From positions 62,001 to 126,000 of the forward strand of contig NZ_WQDA01000003.1 in the NCBI RefSeq assembly GCF_013032855.1: a DNA stretch of 64,000 nucleotides. The letters are read 5' to 3'. The notes under the pieces were generated by a model that worked only from the letters and a program-made list of their open reading frames with translations, did no database searches and had not been told where the DNA came from. Positions 51,116-60,580 of this stretch are shown here, piece after piece. The position numbers were made by a program, and so were the translations under genes. Every line of letters begins with the position of its first letter. Within the stretch, counting starts at the first letter, position 1. The stretch is from Ruegeria arenilitoris. GTDB taxonomy: Bacteria; Pseudomonadota; Alphaproteobacteria; Rhodobacterales; Rhodobacteraceae.

Positions 51116-52216
51116 TCAGGTCCGGCGTTTGGGCTCGCTGATCGAGTCGCGCTCGACCAGTTCGCATTCCAGCTTCACGAGTGGATGCCGCTGACCGTCC
51201 GTCGGTCCATGGAACAGCTGTTCGACGACCCAGCGTCCCATCGCCCGGGTGGGAAGGATCATCGAAGTCAGGGGCGGCGACAGGTGTCGCGCGGTTTCGT
51301 CATCGTCAAATCCGATGACTGAAATGTCCTCGGGGATGGACAGGCCAAGTTCCTTGAGAGCCTCATAGCAGCCGATGGCCATGCGGTCATTCTGGCAGAA
51401 AATGGCGGTTGGCGGAGAGGGCAGGTCCATCAATTCCCGCGTGGCGGCGTAGCCTGCGCTGGGCAGCCAGTTGCCCTCGATGACCAAGTCCTCGTCAAAT
51501 GGGATGTCGGCGGAAGCCAGGGCGTTTCTGTACCCGGTCGTACGCCCGGCGGCGCATTCCATGAACGGCTCGCCGGTGATGGTGGCAATTCGTTTGTGCC
51601 CGGCCTTGATCAGGGCGTTGGTCGCCGTATGTCCGGCAGCGACTTCGCCGGGGATCACCGCAGGAAAAGAGAGGTCGTCGCAGAAGCAGTTCAACAGCAG
51701 AACCGGGGTGGCCGTCTGCCTGAGGATATCCGGCACGACCACCCGCCGCGTAAAAACGGTCGCGTAGATGATGCCTGCAACCTGTTGGTCGAGGAAATAC
51801 CTCAGCGTTCTGGGCTCGACCTCGGGGTCGTTTTGTGTCTCGGCCAGTAACACAAGATTTCCGGTGTCCCGAACGGCCTGTTTCACGCCGTTGAACGCGT
51901 TTACCATCTCGGGGCTCGACGCCAGATCATCCACGACGAAAGCTATGGTTCCGTCCAGAGCCGCGGGCCGGCGCGCGCTGTCCTGGGGTTTCCTGAGTTG
52001 AGAGGGCATGGCGTATCCAAGCGTGTTGGCGGCATCCAGGACCCGTTGCTTGGTATCCTCGGAGATCTTGACGGAATCATTCTTGTTGAGAACCAGCGAT
52101 ACTGTCGTCTGCGAACACCCGGCGACGCGCGCAATGTCGTGCATCGTCACGCGCTGCCGGCCCGCGACTCGTCCTACACCCCTGTGCTGCCCGGCTTTGT
52201 TCGCTTGATCGTTCAT
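51116..52216 (-). CDS. LacI-family transcriptional repressor
   Basis: A 366-residue repressor with a 35-residue extension before the HTH. The DNA-binding part reads VTMHDIARVAGCSQTTVSLVLN, followed by the hinge helix region TKQRVLDAANTLGYAMPSQLRKP. The core is a periplasmic-binding-protein-like effector domain (GTIAFVVDDLASSPEMVNAF, then FCQNDRMAIGCYEALKELGLSIPEDISVIGFDD). It controls a divergent promoter with three evenly spaced palindromic sites and is co-transcribed with the GMC gene. The effector should be the transported sugar or an intermediate. Confidence 0.92.
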   Translation of the reverse strand: MNDQANKAGQHRGVGRVAGRQRVTMHDIARVAGCSQTTVSLVLNKNDSVKISEDTKQRVLDAANTLGYAMPSQLRKPQDSARRPAALDGTIAFVVDDLASSPEMVNAFNGVKQAVRDTGNLVLLAETQNDPEVEPRTLRYFLDQQVAGIIYATVFTRRVVVPDILRQTATPVLLLNCFCDDLSFPAVIPGEVAAGHTATNALIKAGHKRIATITGEPFMECAAGRTTGYRNALASADIPFDEDLVIEGNWLPSAGYAATRELMDLPSPPTAIFCQNDRMAIGCYEALKELGLSIPEDISVIGFDDDETARHLSPPLTSMILPTRAMGRWVVEQLFHGPTDGQRHPLVKLECELVERDSISEPKRRT

Positions 52217-52268
52217 CGCTCAACCTTTTTGCTCGCATCCTTTTTATCGACTATGCGGAGGGTGCGCA

Positions 52269-52320
52269 ACTAATATTAGTAGGTGATAATTAATATTAGT
52301 GTTGACGAAATAATATTATT
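52269..52320. promoter_or_regulatory. Three TAATATTA palindromes at exact 20-bp spacing (LacI operator array)
   Basis: The octamer TAATATTA occurs at 52271-52278, 52291-52298 and 52311-52318, each 20 bp after the last. The first lies in the perfect 12-bp palindrome ACTAATATTAGT, the second in ATTAATATTAGT (one mismatch), the third in the perfect AATAATATTATT. They sit between the LacI gene and the divergent aldehyde dehydrogenase gene. Twenty bp is just under two helical turns, so the sites face nearly the same side of DNA. Confidence 0.75.
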
Positions 52321-52382
52321 AGTGTTTTGATCGGCGGTGCGGTCGCCATTGTGGTCTGGCCGAGCAAGTGCGGGAGGCGAAA

Positions 52383-53849
52383 TTGCGGTCTGTAGTGGGG
52401 GAGTTGGGTCAAGTCGTTCGCCATTCGATGTTCATCGATGGCCGCTTTGCCGACTTTGACGCGGACGCGGTCGATGTCGAAAACCCTGCAAATGAAGAGA
52501 TCGTAGCACAGGTTCCAGATGGTGGTGCCATGCATGCCGATGCGGCGGTCGAGGCGGCCCGCGGGGCTTTTGGCGCGTGGTCTGCGCGCCCGGCGATCGA
52601 GCGGGCGCAAATGGTCCGAGGGCTCGCCGAGGCCATCCGGGCCGACGCCGCGCGTCTGGCTGCTTTGATCACAGCCGAGCAGGGCAAGCCGATCTCGCAA
52701 GCCCGAGGTGAAGTGGATGCTGCCGTCACCTTTCTGTGCCATGCAGCAGAAGAGGCCCGGCGGATTTCGGGTGACATAGTGGCCTCGGACAACAGGTCCG
52801 AAGAAATCCAGATTCGGCGCCATCCCTATGGTGTTGTCGTTGCGCTGACGGCCTGGAACTATCCCTTGGCATTGGCCGCCAGAAAAATCGGGCCAGCGCT
52901 GGTCGCGGGCAACACCGTTGTTTTGTTAGGACATGAAATCACGCCGCTGTCCGGTCTCGCGGTTGCCGAGCTTGCGGACAAGGTCGGCTTTCCGCCCGGC
53001 GTTCTGAATGTTCTGACGGGGAAGGGGCCGGTGGTTGGGCAGCGGCTGGTCGAACACCCCGATACGTCACTGATCACGATGACCGGCAGCACGCGCGCCG
53101 GGAAAGAGATTTTTCGCACAGCGGCCGACCGGATCAAGGTTGTCCGGCTCGAGCTTGGAGGCAAAGCTCCGTTCATCGTGATGGAGGATGCGGATGTTGA
53201 CGCCGCCGTTTCGGCCGCCATTGCCGCCCGGTTTGCCAATTGCGGCCAGATCTGCACCTGCAACGAGCGTATGTATCTCCATCGCGACATTGCCGACCAG
53301 TTCTTGGAAAAATTCGTGTCGGCAGCCCGCGCATTGTCGATCGGGGATCCGATGGAGGACTGCGACCTAGGGCCCAAAGTCAGCAAGGTCGAAGTGACCA
53401 AGGTCGCCGAAATCATCCAACGCAGCATCGCAGAGGGTGCCACGGTGCATCTCGAAGGTGGGCCTTTGACGGACGGCGCGCACGGCAAAGGGCACTGGAT
53501 GTCCCCGACCGTTCTTGAGGTCTCCGACAACGGCAATGCCGCGATGCAGGAGGAGGTCTTTGGTCCCGTGGCGACAGCCATGCGAGTCGATGATTTTGAT
53601 CAGGCGATAGCCTTGGCGAATGACACGTCATTCGGGCTGTCCGCCTATCTCTTTACGGCATCGCACCGCCGATTGATGGAGGCCCCGAGCCGTTTGAAGT
53701 TCGGCGAACTGTACCTGAACCGTTCGAACGGCGAAGCCGTGCAGGGGTTTCACACAGGTTGGGGGCTGTCCGGGGTTGGGGGCGAAGACGGCGCCTATGG
53801 CTTCGATGGCTATCTGAGGAAACAGACGACTTACATGAATTGGGCATGA
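52383..53849 (+). CDS. Aldehyde dehydrogenase (AldA/lactaldehyde dehydrogenase-like)
   Basis: An NAD(P)-dependent aldehyde dehydrogenase of about 488 residues. It shows the cofactor motif ITMTGSTRAGKEI, the catalytic glutamate in RLELGGKAPFIVME, the catalytic cysteine in FANCGQICTCNER, and the C-terminal GLSGVGGEDGAYGFDGYLRKQTTY, a pattern close to AldA-type enzymes. The start is uncertain: a TTG at 52383 lies five bases after GGGAGG, GTG codons are nearby, and an ATG at 52428 starts MFIDGRF. It leads the operon that continues with a YtfQ-type importer. The sugar-derived aldehyde it oxidises is unknown. Confidence 0.9.
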   Translation: MRSVVGELGQVVRHSMFIDGRFADFDADAVDVENPANEEIVAQVPDGGAMHADAAVEAARGAFGAWSARPAIERAQMVRGLAEAIRADAARLAALITAEQGKPISQARGEVDAAVTFLCHAAEEARRISGDIVASDNRSEEIQIRRHPYGVVVALTAWNYPLALAARKIGPALVAGNTVVLLGHEITPLSGLAVAELADKVGFPPGVLNVLTGKGPVVGQRLVEHPDTSLITMTGSTRAGKEIFRTAADRIKVVRLELGGKAPFIVMEDADVDAAVSAAIAARFANCGQICTCNERMYLHRDIADQFLEKFVSAARALSIGDPMEDCDLGPKVSKVEVTKVAEIIQRSIAEGATVHLEGGPLTDGAHGKGHWMSPTVLEVSDNGNAAMQEEVFGPVATAMRVDDFDQAIALANDTSFGLSAYLFTASHRRLMEAPSRLKFGELYLNRSNGEAVQGFHTGWGLSGVGGEDGAYGFDGYLRKQTTYMNWA

Positions 53850-53904
53850 CCTGAAAACTCGCGGTCAAAACGGAGGCGACCGCACCAATGGAGGAGGAAT
53901 AACC

Positions 53905-54879
53905 ATGAAACGAAGAACTCTTTTGATCTCGACGGTTGTCGCAGGTGCGCTGTTGGGCACCACGGCGATGGCACAGGATCTGCCGCCGCTTGAGCAGAAA
54001 GATCGCTACAAGGTCGGCTTTGCGCAGATGGAGTCGAACAATCCCTGGCGCATTGCCGAGACGAAATCGTTCCATGACACGGCAGAGGCCTGCGGCTGGG
54101 ATCTTATCGCGACGGATGCGGCCGGATCTGCGGCCAAGCAGGTTGCGGATGTGGACAGCATGATCGCGCAAGGCATCGACGTCCTGTTCCTGCCCCCGCG
54201 GGAAGAAAAGCCGCTGATCCCGGCCGTTATGAAGGCTCGTGCCGCCGGCATTCCGACCTTTCTGGTGGACCGCTCGGTTGATCCAGCCGTCGCCAAGCCG
54301 GGCGAACATTTCGTGGCCTTCCTGGGGTCGGACTTCATTGATCAGGGCAACCGGGCCGCGCAATGGCTGATGGAGAATTTCGAGGGCGACAAAGGCATCA
54401 TCGTCCAGTTGGAAGGCACGACAGGGTCCTCGCCTGCAAATGACCGCAAAAAGGGCTTCGACGACGCGATCGCAGCGGATGACCGTTTTGAGATCGTGGC
54501 CTCTCAGACCGGGGACTTTGCGCGCGACCTGGGTCGTCAGGTGATGGAAACCCTTCTGCAGGCGCATCCCGACGTGAACGTGGTCTACGCCCACAATGAC
54601 GAGATGGCGATCGGCGCGATCCAGGCTCTGGAACTGGCGGGCCGCAAGCCCGGCGAGGACGTGACCATCGTTTCGATCGACGGGACACGCGATGCGCTAC
54701 AAGCCATCATCGACGGCAAGATGGGCGTCACCGTCGAAAGCTCGCCCTTCTTCGGCCCACTGGCCTGTGAAGTCATGAAGAAATACGCGGCTGGCGAGGC
54801 GATCCCGGAATGGGTGAAAGTCGAAGATCGCATCTTTACCAAGGACAACGCGGCCGATCACATCGACGAAGCCTATTGA
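53905..54879 (+). CDS. ytfQ: Sugar ABC transporter substrate-binding protein, YtfQ-like
   Basis: A 324-residue periplasmic binding protein of the ribose/galactose class with a signal peptide (LLISTVVAGALLGTTAMAQ). The sequence follows E. coli YtfQ, the galactofuranose-binding protein, through VGFAQMESNNPWRIAETKSF, the TTGSSPANDRKKGFDDAI block, SQTGDFARDLGRQVMETLL and VYAHNDEMAIGAIQALELAGRKPGEDV. The ligand is therefore likely a furanose-form hexose or pentose. The start ATG follows GGAGGAGG. A YtfR-like ATPase and two permeases follow, as in the ytfQRT-yjfF operon. Confidence 0.88.
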   Translation: MKRRTLLISTVVAGALLGTTAMAQDLPPLEQKDRYKVGFAQMESNNPWRIAETKSFHDTAEACGWDLIATDAAGSAAKQVADVDSMIAQGIDVLFLPPREEKPLIPAVMKARAAGIPTFLVDRSVDPAVAKPGEHFVAFLGSDFIDQGNRAAQWLMENFEGDKGIIVQLEGTTGSSPANDRKKGFDDAIAADDRFEIVASQTGDFARDLGRQVMETLLQAHPDVNVVYAHNDEMAIGAIQALELAGRKPGEDVTIVSIDGTRDALQAIIDGKMGVTVESSPFFGPLACEVMKKYAAGEAIPEWVKVEDRIFTKDNAADHIDEAY

Positions 54880-54946
54880 TTCTCCCTGGTGGGTGGTGCT
54901 GGCCTGTGGTCGGCGCCGCCTGCAAGCAATCGGAGGAAGACATCTC

Positions 54947-56482
54947 ATGAATGCGCTCGTCTCGATGTCGGGAATTGAAAAGTCCTTTGCCGGCGTACCG
55001 GCACTCAGCCAGGCCAGCCTGGAGATCGCACCGGGCGAAGTTCATGCGCTGATCGGTCAGAACGGTGCCGGCAAATCGACGATGATCAAGGTCCTGACCG
55101 GAGTTTACGACCGGGATGCCGGCGACGTGCATCTGGCGGGTGTGCCGAGCCGCATCTCCACTCCGCGCGAAGCGCAGGAATCCGGAATTGCCACGATCTA
55201 TCAAGAGCTCAACCTGGTGCCGCTGCGGTCAGTGACCGAGAACATCATCATGGGGTACGAGCCCAAACGTCTTGGCTTTCTGGTCGACTGGCGCGAAGGC
55301 AACAGGCGCGCACGCGAGGTTCTTGCGCGCTTTGGCATAGATATCGACGTGACCGAGCCGCTGGGAAATTTCTCGACAGCGATCCAGCAGTTGGTTGCGA
55401 TTGCGCGGGCTGTGTCATTGGACGCAAAGCTGGTCATCATGGACGAACCCACCTCGTCATTGGATGCCAGCGAGGTCGAGGTTCTGTTCGGTGTGGTGCG
55501 CGAGTTAAAGAAACAGGGCGTTTCCGTCCTGTATGTCTCGCATTTTCTCGATGAGCTGTTCCAGATCTGCGACCGGGTCACAACGATGCGAGACGGCCGC
55601 ACAGTCAGCACGCGCAACGTGCAGGACACGACCAAACTGGAAATGATCGCGGACATGCTGGGCCGCAACAAGGACGAGATCGCGGCAGACGGGCTTACGG
55701 ACTTCGCCGGCGCCAAGGCCAAGAAAGGCGATATCGTTTTGCGGGCTGTCTCTGTCTCGACAGGCCCGCGACTGACGCATTTCGACCTCACGCTCCACCG
55801 CGGGGAGATCGTTGGGCTGGGCGGGCTTCTGGGCTCTGGCCGGACAGAGGCTGCGCGCGCGTTGTTCGGTGTGGACGGGGCCCGCAGCGGCGCAATCGAG
55901 CTGCACGGTGCGGTCGGGCAACCGTCCGGACCGGGTGACGCGATCGCAAACGGGGTCGGCTTTCTGACCGAAGATCGCAAGGCCGAAGGGATCATTCCTG
56001 ACATGTCCGTGCGCGAGAACATGACGCTGGCCCTGCTGCCGAAACTGGCCAGCCGTGGTCAGATCGACTTTGCCCGCGAGCGCGAGATCGTTCAGGCCTT
56101 CATCGACGACCTGGGCATCAAGGCGGCGCATATGGACCAACCCATTCGCGAGTTGTCCGGCGGCAACCAGCAGAAGGTGCTTCTTGCCCGTTGGCTGGCG
56201 ACACAGCCCGACATCCTGATACTCGACGAGCCGACCCGAGGCGTGGATGTCGGCGCCAAGCGAGAGATCCAATCTTTCATTCGGTCTTATGTCGAAAAGG
56301 GGTTCGGCGTTGTCCTCATCAGTTCGGAATTCGAAGAACTGGTGGAAGGCGCTGACCGCATCGTGGTCATGCACGAGGGGCGCTCGGTCAAGGAACTGAC
56401 CAACCCCGGGATTACCGAGAATATACTGGTGCGCGCGCTTGCGCATCATGAAGAAGGAACTGGTTCATGGACCGCGCAATGA
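54947..56482 (+). CDS. ytfR: Sugar ABC transporter ATP-binding protein, YtfR/RbsA-like
   Basis: A 511-residue protein with two fused ABC domains. The N-terminal domain is canonical (Walker A GQNGAGKST; Walker B VIMDEPTSSLD). The C-terminal domain has the degenerate P-loop GLLGSGRTE typical of RbsA/MglA proteins, with the signature LSGGNQQKVLLARWL and Walker B ILDEPTRGVD intact. The ATG at 54947 follows GGAGGAAG. It powers the two permeases downstream and overlaps the first by 16 bp. Confidence 0.92.
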   Translation: MNALVSMSGIEKSFAGVPALSQASLEIAPGEVHALIGQNGAGKSTMIKVLTGVYDRDAGDVHLAGVPSRISTPREAQESGIATIYQELNLVPLRSVTENIIMGYEPKRLGFLVDWREGNRRAREVLARFGIDIDVTEPLGNFSTAIQQLVAIARAVSLDAKLVIMDEPTSSLDASEVEVLFGVVRELKKQGVSVLYVSHFLDELFQICDRVTTMRDGRTVSTRNVQDTTKLEMIADMLGRNKDEIAADGLTDFAGAKAKKGDIVLRAVSVSTGPRLTHFDLTLHRGEIVGLGGLLGSGRTEAARALFGVDGARSGAIELHGAVGQPSGPGDAIANGVGFLTEDRKAEGIIPDMSVRENMTLALLPKLASRGQIDFAREREIVQAFIDDLGIKAAHMDQPIRELSGGNQQKVLLARWLATQPDILILDEPTRGVDVGAKREIQSFIRSYVEKGFGVVLISSEFEELVEGADRIVVMHEGRSVKELTNPGITENILVRALAHHEEGTGSWTAQ

Positions 56483-57444
56483 AGTTGCCGCAACGGGTCG
56501 CATCGATGCCCTTCCGCTTTCATGGCGGCATCGCCGCGTTGGTCGCCCTGCTGGTGTTCAATGCGTTTTTCACCCCAAATTTCCTGCAGCTGCAGACCCT
56601 GTTCGTGAATATCAGTCAGGTTGCCACGATCGCCATCGTGGCCATGGGCATGACGCTGGTCATCGCCACGGGTGGGATCGATCTGTCGGTTGGCGCGGTC
56701 ATGGCTTTGGCCGGGGCGCTGGCTCCACTGATCTTTCTGTCGGATCTGGGCGCCGCCAATCCGATGCTTGGCGTCACTTTGGCCATTGTCCTGCCGCTGC
56801 TCGTCGCGGGTTTATGCGGGGTATTCAACGGCGTGATGGTTGCTGTGTTGAACGTGCAGCCCATCGTTGCGACGCTCATTCTCTTCATCTCTGGTCGGGG
56901 TATTGCCCAAGTCTTGACGAACGGGAACCTGCAGACATTTTCCAACCCTTCATTCAGTTATCTTGGAACCGGCAAGGTGCTTGGCTTGCCGTTCCAGGGG
57001 TGGCTGGCGCTGGCGATTGCCTGTGTGCTGTTTTGGGTGATCACCAGAACCACTTGGGGCCGCTACCTGCTGGCGATCGGCGGCAATGAACGTGCGGCCT
57101 ATCTGGCGGGTGGTCCCGTCCGGCGGGTCAAGATCGGGGCCTATGTCATCTGCGCGGTGCTTGCAGGCCTGGCCGGTCTGATCGTGGTTGCGATCAACTC
57201 GGCCTCGGACGCCGCGCGCAACGGCAATCTGATGGAGCTTGATGCCATCGCGGCCGCTGTCGTTGGCGGGGCTCTTTTGCAAGGCGGGCGGGCGCCGATC
57301 TTTGGCGCCATTCTGGGTGCCGTGATCATCCAGCTGGTCAAATATACATTGTTGGCCAACGGGGTAGAGGACGAAGTTGCACTGATCGCCAAAGCCGTCA
57401 TCATAATCCTGGCCGTTTGGGTCCAGCAGTTCCGGAGGGCTTGA
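56467..57444 (+). CDS. ytfT: Sugar ABC transporter permease, YtfT-like
   Basis: A 325-residue membrane protein with about eight to ten transmembrane helices. The blocks [48 protein letters not shown] and ELDAIAAAVVGGALLQGGRAP follow E. coli YtfT more closely than RbsC. The gene overlaps the ATPase reading frame and is followed after three bases by a second permease, so the channel is probably a heterodimer. Confidence 0.9.
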   Translation: MDRAMKLPQRVASMPFRFHGGIAALVALLVFNAFFTPNFLQLQTLFVNISQVATIAIVAMGMTLVIATGGIDLSVGAVMALAGALAPLIFLSDLGAANPMLGVTLAIVLPLLVAGLCGVFNGVMVAVLNVQPIVATLILFISGRGIAQVLTNGNLQTFSNPSFSYLGTGKVLGLPFQGWLALAIACVLFWVITRTTWGRYLLAIGGNERAAYLAGGPVRRVKIGAYVICAVLAGLAGLIVVAINSASDAARNGNLMELDAIAAAVVGGALLQGGRAPIFGAILGAVIIQLVKYTLLANGVEDEVALIAKAVIIILAVWVQQFRRA

Positions 57445-57447
57445 TCG

Positions 57448-58446
57448 ATGTTGGATGAAACGGCTTTTGACCTGCGAAAGTACCTTCGGCGCAATTCGGC
57501 CTCGGTGACGGTGTGGATCGCACTGCTGGCTTTGATTCTGTTCGGGCTGATGCGCTATGACAACTTTGGCAGCGCCTACAACTTCTCGTCTTTCCTGAAC
57601 TACAACGCGATGTTCATCGCGATTGCGCTGGGCATGTGCTTCGTGATCATGACCGGCGGGATTGATCTGTCGGTTGGATCCGTGGCGGCCTTTACGTCGG
57701 TCGTTGCGGCTTATCTCAGCCCATACGGGATTCAGGTTGCCCTGCCAGGGGCCGTGCTTGCCGGGATTGGTTTCGGAGCGATCAACGCCTTTTGCATCAT
57801 CGTCCTTCGCATCCCGCCTTTCATCGCCACGCTGGCCACCATGCTGGCCGCAAAAGGCGGCGCATTGGTGATTTCGGGCGCCCAGACAATTTCGGTCGAT
57901 TGGGGGTCGAATTTCACCAAGCTTGGCATGGGGCAGGCGTTCGGCCTGTTTCCATGGGCAATCGTCATCGTGGCCGGACTGACGCTGGCACTTTGGCTGG
58001 TGCTGGAAAGAACAACCATCGGGCGGACCGTCTTGGCGATCGGTGGCAGCGAGGATGCCTCGAACCTCATGGGTCTGAAGGTGAACCGCGCCAAGGCTTT
58101 CGTCTACCTGCTTTCGGGTGGCTGTGCCGGGCTGGCTGGCGTCTTTCTGGCCTCGGGATTTGGAGCAGGACAACCCCTTGAGGGCATCGGATGGGAATTG
58201 TCGGCCATCGCGTCCGTCGTTGTGGGCGGCACCTTGTTGACAGGTGGGATGGGGTCGATCCCTGCAACCGTGGCCGGAGCGCTTTTGCTGGGTCTGGTGT
58301 TCAACGTTCTGAACTTTGAAAACGGTCAGGGCACCATCAGTTTCAGCGCCTATTGGCAGATGGTCATACGTGGAGGCTTTCTTTTTGCGGTCATCCTTTT
58401 ACAGTCTCGGGTTATTGCCAGGCAGCAGAAGGTCTTGGGTTCGTGA
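57448..58446 (+). CDS. yjfF: Sugar ABC transporter permease, YjfF-like
   Basis: A 332-residue second permease with the same helix pattern. The blocks [41 protein letters not shown] and [25 protein letters not shown] match the YjfF branch. Two different permease genes beside one RbsA-type ATPase is the hallmark of the ytfQRT-yjfF galactofuranose system. Its stop codon overlaps the GTG start of the next gene (GTGA). Confidence 0.9.
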   Translation: MLDETAFDLRKYLRRNSASVTVWIALLALILFGLMRYDNFGSAYNFSSFLNYNAMFIAIALGMCFVIMTGGIDLSVGSVAAFTSVVAAYLSPYGIQVALPGAVLAGIGFGAINAFCIIVLRIPPFIATLATMLAAKGGALVISGAQTISVDWGSNFTKLGMGQAFGLFPWAIVIVAGLTLALWLVLERTTIGRTVLAIGGSEDASNLMGLKVNRAKAFVYLLSGGCAGLAGVFLASGFGAGQPLEGIGWELSAIASVVVGGTLLTGGMGSIPATVAGALLLGLVFNVLNFENGQGTISFSAYWQMVIRGGFLFAVILLQSRVIARQQKVLGS

Positions 58447-59543
58447 ATCGCATAGAAAGTGTTTCAGCGCGGCTGTTCAACGTCCCGCTCGCCGAAGTCC
58501 TGGTCGATGCCAAACACGGGGATCACACGTTCTTTCAATTGATCACCGTCACCATTCAAACGACGGATGGGGTCGAGGGGGTTGGGTATACCTATACGGG
58601 CGGCAAGGGCGGTCATGCCATTCTGGCGATGATCCAGCATGACCTTGCGCCATTCCTGGTTGGACAAGACGCCGAACAGATCGAAAGCCTGTACGATGCC
58701 ATGCAGTGGCACGTACACTATGTGGCGCGGGGTGGGATCGCATCGTTCGCCATCTCGGCCGTGGATATTGCCCTTTGGGACATTCGTGGCAGAAGGCAGA
58801 ATGCACCGCTGTGGCAAATGGCCGGCGGAGCGTCCAAACGGTGCAAGGCCTACGCCGGCGGGATCGACCTGAATTTCTCGTTGGAGAAACTGCTACGCCA
58901 GACCGAAGGCTACCTTGCGCGTGGGTTCAACGCGGTCAAGATCAAGGTTGGGCAACCGGATCTGGCCGATGATCTGGCGCGGGCCCGGGCGGTGCGCGAA
59001 ATGCTGGGGCCGGACCGGTTCTTCATGGTCGACGCGAATTACTCCATGAGCGTCGAGCAGGCCATCGTGGCAGCCCGAGGGTTCGCCGATTGCGATATCC
59101 TGTGGTTCGAGGAACCAACAATTCCAGACGACTACAAAGGCTATGGCCGAATTGCCGAAACCACGGGCGTGCCCCTTGCCATGGGTGAAAACCTGCACAC
59201 GATTCACGAATTCGAGTACGCCTTCGATGATGCGAAGCTGAGTTTCATCCAGCCCGATGCCTCAAACTGTGGCGGGATCACCGGCTGGCTGCGTGTGGCC
59301 GCGCTGAGCGCCCAGCACGGCATTCCGGTTTGTAGCCATGGCATGCAGGAGCTGCACGTCAGCCTTGTTTCTGCGCAACCCAATGCGGGTTGGCTGGAAG
59401 TACACTCATTCCCGATAGACCAGTACACGACCCGTCCGCTGGTCGTGGAAGACTGCCTGGCCGTGGCCCCGGATACGCCGGGGACCGGAGTGGAATTCGA
59501 CTGGGACAAACTGAATGCGGAACACAGGGAGATGCATACATGA
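58443..59543 (+). CDS. Enolase-superfamily acid-sugar dehydratase/cycloisomerase (mandelate racemase group)
   Basis: A 366-residue protein with the enolase capping domain ([26 protein letters not shown]) and a TIM barrel. Catalytic features are K-x-K in NAVKIKVGQ (about 164-166), metal ligands D in MVDANYSM (about 197), E in FEEPTIPDD (about 222) and E in LAMGENLHT (about 248), and the general base histidine in [10 protein letters not shown] (about 299). This is the mandelate racemase pattern shared by dehydratases of galactonate, fuconate, galactarate and arabinonate and by anhydro-galactonate cycloisomerase. The GTG start overlaps the permease stop. It should turn the sugar acid formed by the oxidoreductases into a 2-keto-3-deoxy acid. 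The exact substrate is unknown. Confidence 0.9.
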   Translation: MNRIESVSARLFNVPLAEVLVDAKHGDHTFFQLITVTIQTTDGVEGVGYTYTGGKGGHAILAMIQHDLAPFLVGQDAEQIESLYDAMQWHVHYVARGGIASFAISAVDIALWDIRGRRQNAPLWQMAGGASKRCKAYAGGIDLNFSLEKLLRQTEGYLARGFNAVKIKVGQPDLADDLARARAVREMLGPDRFFMVDANYSMSVEQAIVAARGFADCDILWFEEPTIPDDYKGYGRIAETTGVPLAMGENLHTIHEFEYAFDDAKLSFIQPDASNCGGITGWLRVAALSAQHGIPVCSHGMQELHVSLVSAQPNAGWLEVHSFPIDQYTTRPLVVEDCLAVAPDTPGTGVEFDWDKLNAEHREMHT

Positions 59544-60580
59544 CGACCCAGACGATCTCTGCGGCGTATTACAGGGGCAACAAGAGCTTTGCCGTGGAAC
59601 AGGCCCAGGCGACGGCTCCGGGCGCTGGCGAGGCCGCCATTCGCGTTGCGTATTGCGGGATATGCGGGACGGATATGCATGTCTACCACGGCAACATGGA
59701 TGCCCGTGTCGGCCTGAACCGGGTAATCGGGCACGAGATGTCCGGTGTCGTCGAAGCGGTGGGCGCGGGCGTCGATACTGTAAAACCCGGCCAGAAGGTC
59801 GTGGTCCGACCGCTTGATCACTGCGGCGAATGCCCGGCCTGCAAACGGGGGCATCAGCATATCTGCCAGAACCTCAAGTTTCTCGGCCTCGATACCGATG
59901 GTGCCATGCAAGAGATCTGGACCGTTCCGGCCCACACCTTGCACGTTCTACCGGATGACTTGCGCATGGATCACGCGGCGCTGATCGAGCCGGTCGCCGT
60001 TGCTTGCCACGATGTGCGGCTGTCTGGACTGCAGCCTGGCGAGGACGTCGTCGTCATCGGCGGTGGCCCGATCGGCATCCTGGTTGCCATGGTTGCGCGG
60101 GACGCGGGCGGAAACGTCGTGATTTCCGAAGTGAATCCGAACCGTCTGGCGATCGCAGAAAAACTTGGCTTTGATACGATCAACCCAACCGAGACTGATC
60201 TGGTGTCCACAATCAACGCGCGCACGGGCGACAAAGGGGCGGATGTGGTTTTCGAGGTATCGGGAACGCAGCCCGGTGTTGATGCGATGACCGCCGTTGC
60301 CGCGACGCGGGCCCGGATCGTGATGGTCGCGATTCATGCTCAAAAGCCCCAGATCGACCTGTTCCAATTCTTCTGGCGAGAGCTGCAACTGATCGGTGCT
60401 CGGGTCTATGAGCCGGAGGATTACGATAAGGCGATCGCAGTTGTCGCCTCGGGCGGAGTGGACGCGGATGTCGTGATCACTGATGTCAGCCCTCTGGCAG
60501 ACATTCAGGCCGCGTTCGAAGCACTGGATCGCAGCCCAACCGCAATGAAAAGCCTGATCGAAGTAGGACCGCGTTCATGA
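59540..60580 (+). CDS. Zinc-dependent sugar/polyol dehydrogenase (MDR family)
   Basis: A 346-residue medium-chain dehydrogenase. Catalytic zinc ligands lie in [14 protein letters not shown] and IGHEMSG; the structural zinc cysteines are [15 protein letters not shown]; the nucleotide site is [13 protein letters not shown] with ISEVNPNR. It is closest in layout to threonine, sorbitol and acid-sugar dehydrogenases. The ATG overlaps the dehydratase stop (ATGA), showing translational coupling. In this operon it probably oxidises a hydroxyl of the sugar, sugar acid or 2-keto-3-deoxy acid. Confidence 0.9.
   Translation: MTTQTISAAYYRGNKSFAVEQAQATAPGAGEAAIRVAYCGICGTDMHVYHGNMDARVGLNRVIGHEMSGVVEAVGAGVDTVKPGQKVVVRPLDHCGECPACKRGHQHICQNLKFLGLDTDGAMQEIWTVPAHTLHVLPDDLRMDHAALIEPVAVACHDVRLSGLQPGEDVVVIGGGPIGILVAMVARDAGGNVVISEVNPNRLAIAEKLGFDTINPTETDLVSTINARTGDKGADVVFEVSGTQPGVDAMTAVAATRARIVMVAIHAQKPQIDLFQFFWRELQLIGARVYEPEDYDKAIAVVASGGVDADVVITDVSPLADIQAAFEALDRSPTAMKSLIEVGPRS

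Noticed and set aside
53653..54594. A 313-residue minus-strand open frame opposite the aldehyde dehydrogenase end and the YtfQ-like gene
   Set aside because: It runs across two real genes and shows no start signal or domain.
56950..58173. A 407-residue minus-strand open frame across the two sugar permeases
   Set aside because: Its translation is full of glutamine, histidine and arginine and matches no family, while the plus strand encodes clear permeases.
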